A stretch of DNA of 59,137 bases from Clostridia bacterium (GTDB taxonomy: Bacteria > Bacillota > Clostridia > TANB77 > CAG-508), in assembly GCA_022792395.1 (NCBI GenBank), contig JAAWAX010000009.1, positions 1-59,137 on the forward strand, in the 5' to 3' direction. The notes under the pieces were generated by a model, which saw only the letters and a list, made by a program, of their open reading frames with translations, was not told where the DNA came from and did not search any database. A program made the translations under genes and the position numbers. Positions 56,553-59,137 of the stretch are shown here, in pieces. Numbering within the stretch: the first letter of the stretch is position 1; every line of letters begins with the position of its first letter.

Positions 56553-56804
56553 ATGTTAAAAAAAGTATTGGATAATTTTAAAAATTTAGATAAACTAACC
56601 TTTAAGATTATGAACTATGGCTTAAAATTTTGTTTTATAATTTGTATTTTGTCTGTTTTTATTTTACTTACCTATAGTTTTACTATTTCCTCTCCTTTTG
56701 TATATTACATAGGTCTTAATCTTTTTAAACTTAGCTTAATTTTCGGAATAGAGTTTATTGTTTGTGGTTTTGTAGTAGATGGAATAAAGAAACAACTAAT
56801 ATAA
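56553..56804 (+). CDS. Small two-helix membrane protein, 83 aa
   Basis: Start set at MLKKVLDNFKNLDKLTFKIM, with ATGAGGTGG in front; a longer upstream ATG is not well supported. Two transmembrane segments (residues about 21-46 and 50-76) and a charged C-terminal KKQLI end. It resembles small membrane proteins found next to rpsT or sporulation genes, but I do not recognise the family. Confidence 0.62.
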   Translation: MLKKVLDNFKNLDKLTFKIMNYGLKFCFIICILSVFILLTYSFTISSPFVYYIGLNLFKLSLIFGIEFIVCGFVVDGIKKQLI

Positions 56805-56820
56805 ATTATAAATATAGAAA

Positions 56821-56846
56821 AAAACTCACTTTTATGGTGAGTTTTT
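56821..56846 (+). terminator. Terminator after the 83-aa membrane gene
   Basis: AAAACTCAC / GTGAGTTTT stem with a run of T after it. Confidence 0.8.
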
Positions 56847-56999
56847 TTAATTTGACAATTTTTGTAAAATATTATAAAATAAAAAAACATCTATAGCTTT
56901 TATTTCTAATAGATTTTATCTTTTCTATTTATTCTAGAATTTATCCCTTAAAAGATTGAAAAAAGAAAAAGGAGATGTTATACTAAAGGAGGTAATATA

Positions 57000-57266
57000 T
57001 TGCCAATTATTTCACAATTTTATGGTATTTTAATTTATATGTATCAAGAAATAGGTGGACACCATAATGAGCCTCATATACATATAAAATATAATGAATA
57101 CGAGATGTCAATGACACTAAATGGAAAAATATTAGATGGAAAACTACCACAAAAACAAAAAAAATTAGTAGATGCATGGATAACAATACATGAAGAAGAA
57201 TTAAAGGCAACTTGGCATGCTTATCATGAAGATGGAGAATTAATAAAAATTAAAGGATTGGAGTGA
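57000..57266 (+). CDS. DUF4160 protein, toxin-antitoxin-like pair
   Basis: 88 aa with a TTG start behind AAAGGAGG. PIISQFYGILIYMYQEIGGH, NEPHIHIKYNEYEMSM and WITIHEEELKATWHA are the DUF4160 pattern, with the conserved HxxPHxH-type histidines. Paired with the DUF2442 gene 4 bp downstream, an arrangement often annotated as a toxin-antitoxin module. Which partner is toxic is not known. Confidence 0.85.
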   Translation: MPIISQFYGILIYMYQEIGGHHNEPHIHIKYNEYEMSMTLNGKILDGKLPQKQKKLVDAWITIHEEELKATWHAYHEDGELIKIKGLE

Positions 57267-57270
57267 TTTT

Positions 57271-57507
57271 ATGAGTCCAAAAGCTATAGATGTTAAAGTT
57301 TTAGAAAATTATGAATTAGCAATAACATTTGATAATAACGAAAAAAGAAAATTTGATGTAAAACCTTATTTTAAATTTAAACAATTTCAGGAGTTAAAAG
57401 ATACAAAAATATTTCAAACGGTAAAAATAGCAGGATTATCTATAGAATGGAAAAATGGAGTAGATATCTGTCCAGATGAATTATATAATAATAGTAAGAT
57501 AATTTAA
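57271..57507 (+). CDS. DUF2442 protein, partner of DUF4160
   Basis: 78 aa. IDVKVLENYELAITFDNNEK, then RKFDVKPYFKF and IEWKNGVDICPDELY, the full DUF2442 pattern ending in DI.P(D/E)xLY. GGAG before the ATG lies in the end of the DUF4160 gene, so the two are translationally coupled. Followed by a terminator. Confidence 0.85.
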   Translation: MSPKAIDVKVLENYELAITFDNNEKRKFDVKPYFKFKQFQELKDTKIFQTVKIAGLSIEWKNGVDICPDELYNNSKII

Positions 57508-57535
57508 GACTCACTACTTTTAAAGTGAGTCTTTT
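57508..57535 (+). terminator. Terminator after DUF2442
   Basis: GACTCAC / GTGAGTC stem with TTTT, starting at the stop codon and ending just before the convergent gatB. Confidence 0.8.
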
Positions 57536-57538
57536 CTC

Positions 57539-58978
57539 TTATTTATTCAATTCCTCTAAAAACATTTGATTTAGCATTTGAGGATTTGCCTGTCCCTTTG
57601 TTTGCTTCATAGCTTGTCCCACTAGGAAACCTAAAGCTTTATCCTTTCCGCCTTTATAATCTGCAATAGACTGTGGATTTGCTTCTAATATTTTTAATAC
57701 TACTTCTTTAATAGCTCCTTCATCTGATATTTGAATCCAACCTTTTTCTTTGATAATTTCTTCTGGATTTCTTGGATTTTCAAATAATTCTTCTAATACC
57801 TTTTTGGCAATACTTGAACTAATCGTTCCTTTATCAATTAGTATAACTAGTTTTCCCAATTGTTCGCTTCCAAAAGGTATTTCAATTGGTTCCATTTCTC
57901 TTTCATTTAAAATTCTTGATATATCAGATATAATCCAGTTATTTACTGCTTTTGGATTATTACATACTCGAATTGCTTCTTCAAATAAATCGGATAGATA
58001 TTTTGATGCTGTAATTAAGTTGGCATCTTTTTGTGATAACTTATATTCTTCTAAATATCTTTGTTTTCTGCTTTCTGGTAATTCTGGCAATGTCTTTCTA
58101 ATGTTTTCAATATATTCCTCTGATAGTTTGATTGCCATTAAATCTGGCTCTGGAAAATAGCGATAATCTTCTGCATCTTCTTTATCTCTCATAGAAAATG
58201 TTTTTCCAGACACTTCATCCCATCTTAATGATTCTTGTTCTATTTTTCCGCCTTCTTCAATCACATCAATTTGTCTATCTACTTCATATTCAATGGCTCT
58301 TGTAATATTTCTAAAAGAGTTCATATTTTTCATTTCTGTACGAGTTCCTAATTTGTTATCTCCTTTTTTCCTTACTGATACATTAACATCCGCTCTTAAA
58401 GAACCTTCTTGCATTTTGCAGTCAGATACTTCTATATATTCTAAAATTGACTTTAATTTTTTTAGATATTTTTCGGCTTCTTCGGCGCTTCGCATATCTG
58501 GTTCTGAAACAATTTCAATTAAAGGAACTCCTGCTCTATTTAAGTCAACTAGACATCCTCCTCCAAATTCATCATGGTTTAACTTTCCTGCATCTTCTTC
58601 TATATGGATTCTAGTTAGCCCTATTTTCTTTTTCCCTGCTTCGGTTTCAATTTCTATAAAACCATGTTCACATAGTGGTTTGTCATATTGCGATATTTGA
58701 TAGGCTTTTGGTAAGTCTGGATAGAAATAGTTTTTTCTATCATTTTTACTATCTCTTGAAATTTCACAATTAGTTGCTAATCCTGCTTTTACAGCATATT
58801 CTACTACTTTTTCATTTAATACTGGTAATGTTCCTGGCATTGCCATACAAATTGGACAAGTCTGGGTATTTGGTTCTGCTCCAAACTTGGTTGGACATGA
58901 ACAAAATATTTTTGTCTTGGTTGAAAGTTCGCTATGTACTTCTAACCCTATTACTACTTCATAATCTTCTCTGGACAT
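57539..58978 (-). CDS. gatB: Aspartyl/glutamyl-tRNA amidotransferase subunit B
   Basis: 479 aa. With GatA and GatC it amidates misacylated Glu-tRNA-Gln and Asp-tRNA-Asn. YEVVIGLEVHSELSTKTKIF, then CPICMAMPGTLPVLN, and GGGCLVDLNRAGVPLIEIVS (metal site) are typical; the YqeY-like C-terminal end is complete (GFLVGQAMKQTKGQANPQML). GGAGGAAA precedes the ATG. gatA and gatC are not in the window and would lie beyond its end. Fits the GluRS-based route seen with gltX. Confidence 0.96.
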   Translation of the reverse strand: MSREDYEVVIGLEVHSELSTKTKIFCSCPTKFGAEPNTQTCPICMAMPGTLPVLNEKVVEYAVKAGLATNCEISRDSKNDRKNYFYPDLPKAYQISQYDKPLCEHGFIEIETEAGKKKIGLTRIHIEEDAGKLNHDEFGGGCLVDLNRAGVPLIEIVSEPDMRSAEEAEKYLKKLKSILEYIEVSDCKMQEGSLRADVNVSVRKKGDNKLGTRTEMKNMNSFRNITRAIEYEVDRQIDVIEEGGKIEQESLRWDEVSGKTFSMRDKEDAEDYRYFPEPDLMAIKLSEEYIENIRKTLPELPESRKQRYLEEYKLSQKDANLITASKYLSDLFEEAIRVCNNPKAVNNWIISDISRILNEREMEPIEIPFGSEQLGKLVILIDKGTISSSIAKKVLEELFENPRNPEEIIKEKGWIQISDEGAIKEVVLKILEANPQSIADYKGGKDKALGFLVGQAMKQTKGQANPQMLNQMFLEELNK

Positions 58979-58997
58979 TTTTTCCTCCTTTTTGGTC

Positions 58998-59137
58998 TAA
59001 TGATTACAATCTCTCTTCGTTCGATTGCATAAGTCATCCGTAACTCGCTTCGCTCGAACGGCTTACTTCGTTTAATGATTACAATCTCTCTTCGTTCGAT
59101 TGCATAAGTCATCCGTAACTCGCTTCGCTCGAACGGC
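58998..59137. repeat. 75-bp tandem repeat at the window edge
   Basis: The 75-bp unit TAATGATTACAATC... is repeated from 59073 and runs to the last base at 59137, so the second copy is cut by the window end. Each unit holds the near-complementary TTCGTTCGA and CGCTCGAACG. It is upstream of gatB on the minus strand, where the operon promoter should be. More copies may lie beyond the edge. Confidence 0.85.

Overview
The window looks like chromosomal DNA of a very AT-rich, endospore-forming member of the Clostridia. Evidence: spoIVA, a gerA-type germinant-receptor operon, a SpoVB-like flippase, a Spo0E-like protein, HrcA/CIRCE control of groES-groEL, an IPKTG wall-anchored protein and strong purine-rich ribosome binding sites. 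I cannot name the species.

Main observation. Nine otherwise normal genes are each split by one or more single-base frameshifts, 12 in all, and every one has the same form: a C immediately before an in-phase glycine codon (GGA 9 times, GGT twice, GGC once). Read in the zero frame this makes a CGG codon. Skipping one base there restores a full-length, family-typical protein every time. Affected genes are an RluA-type pseudouridine synthase, serS, a UDP-sugar pyrophosphorylase, gerA (three sites), uvrC, an IbrA-like PAPS-reductase protein, a SpoVB/MurJ-like flippase (two sites), hslO and a short-chain dehydrogenase. By eye I found no in-frame CGG in the other host-like genes, apart from one ambiguous 33-residue ORF. 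CGG as ordinary arginine appears only in three genes that look foreign (11018-11347, 25544-26668, 38784-39623). The simplest reading is genome-wide +1 recoding at CGG: either a quadruplet CGGN read as glycine, or a frameshift at an unassigned CGG codon. Sequencing error is the main rival, but it does not explain the constant inserted base and constant codon phase.

Layout. 1-2.1 kb: tRNA-Thr and a phage-like lysogeny remnant (XRE repressor, ImmA-like protein, small HTH protein, Spo0E-like protein). 2.1-4.2 kb: groES-groEL, with an in-frame TAA inside groEL. 4.3-14.6 kb: RNA modification and translation genes (rluA-type, serS, engB, gltX), a cation exchanger, RNase J and small proteins. 14.8-25.5 kb: acyl-CoA synthetase with its TetR regulator, a LonB-like protease, a DUF421/DUF4363 pair, a sugar-nucleotide pair and spoIVA. 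25.5-33.8 kb: exported proteins, a transglutaminase-like protein and the ger operon. 33.9-43.5 kb: rnr-secG, a second RluA protein, a methyltransferase, a foreign radical SAM gene, DUF402, uvrC and hpt. 43.6-46.1 kb: a three-gene IbrA/acetyltransferase-like/IbrB (ParB) module bracketed by two near-identical 61-bp palindromes. 46.2-59.1 kb: hup, a flippase, ppaC, hslO, a glycosyltransferase, a PHP phosphoesterase, a lactonase, an SDR, a TagO/WecA-type transferase fused to rubredoxin, rpiA, rpsT, a DUF4160/DUF2442 pair, gatB and a 75-bp tandem repeat at the window edge.

Other structure: a dispersed hairpin element seen twice (4309-4420 and 17289-17408) with compensatory changes in its stems, and several palindromic or inverted-repeat elements. 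No CRISPR array, rRNA, integrase or transposase gene was seen.
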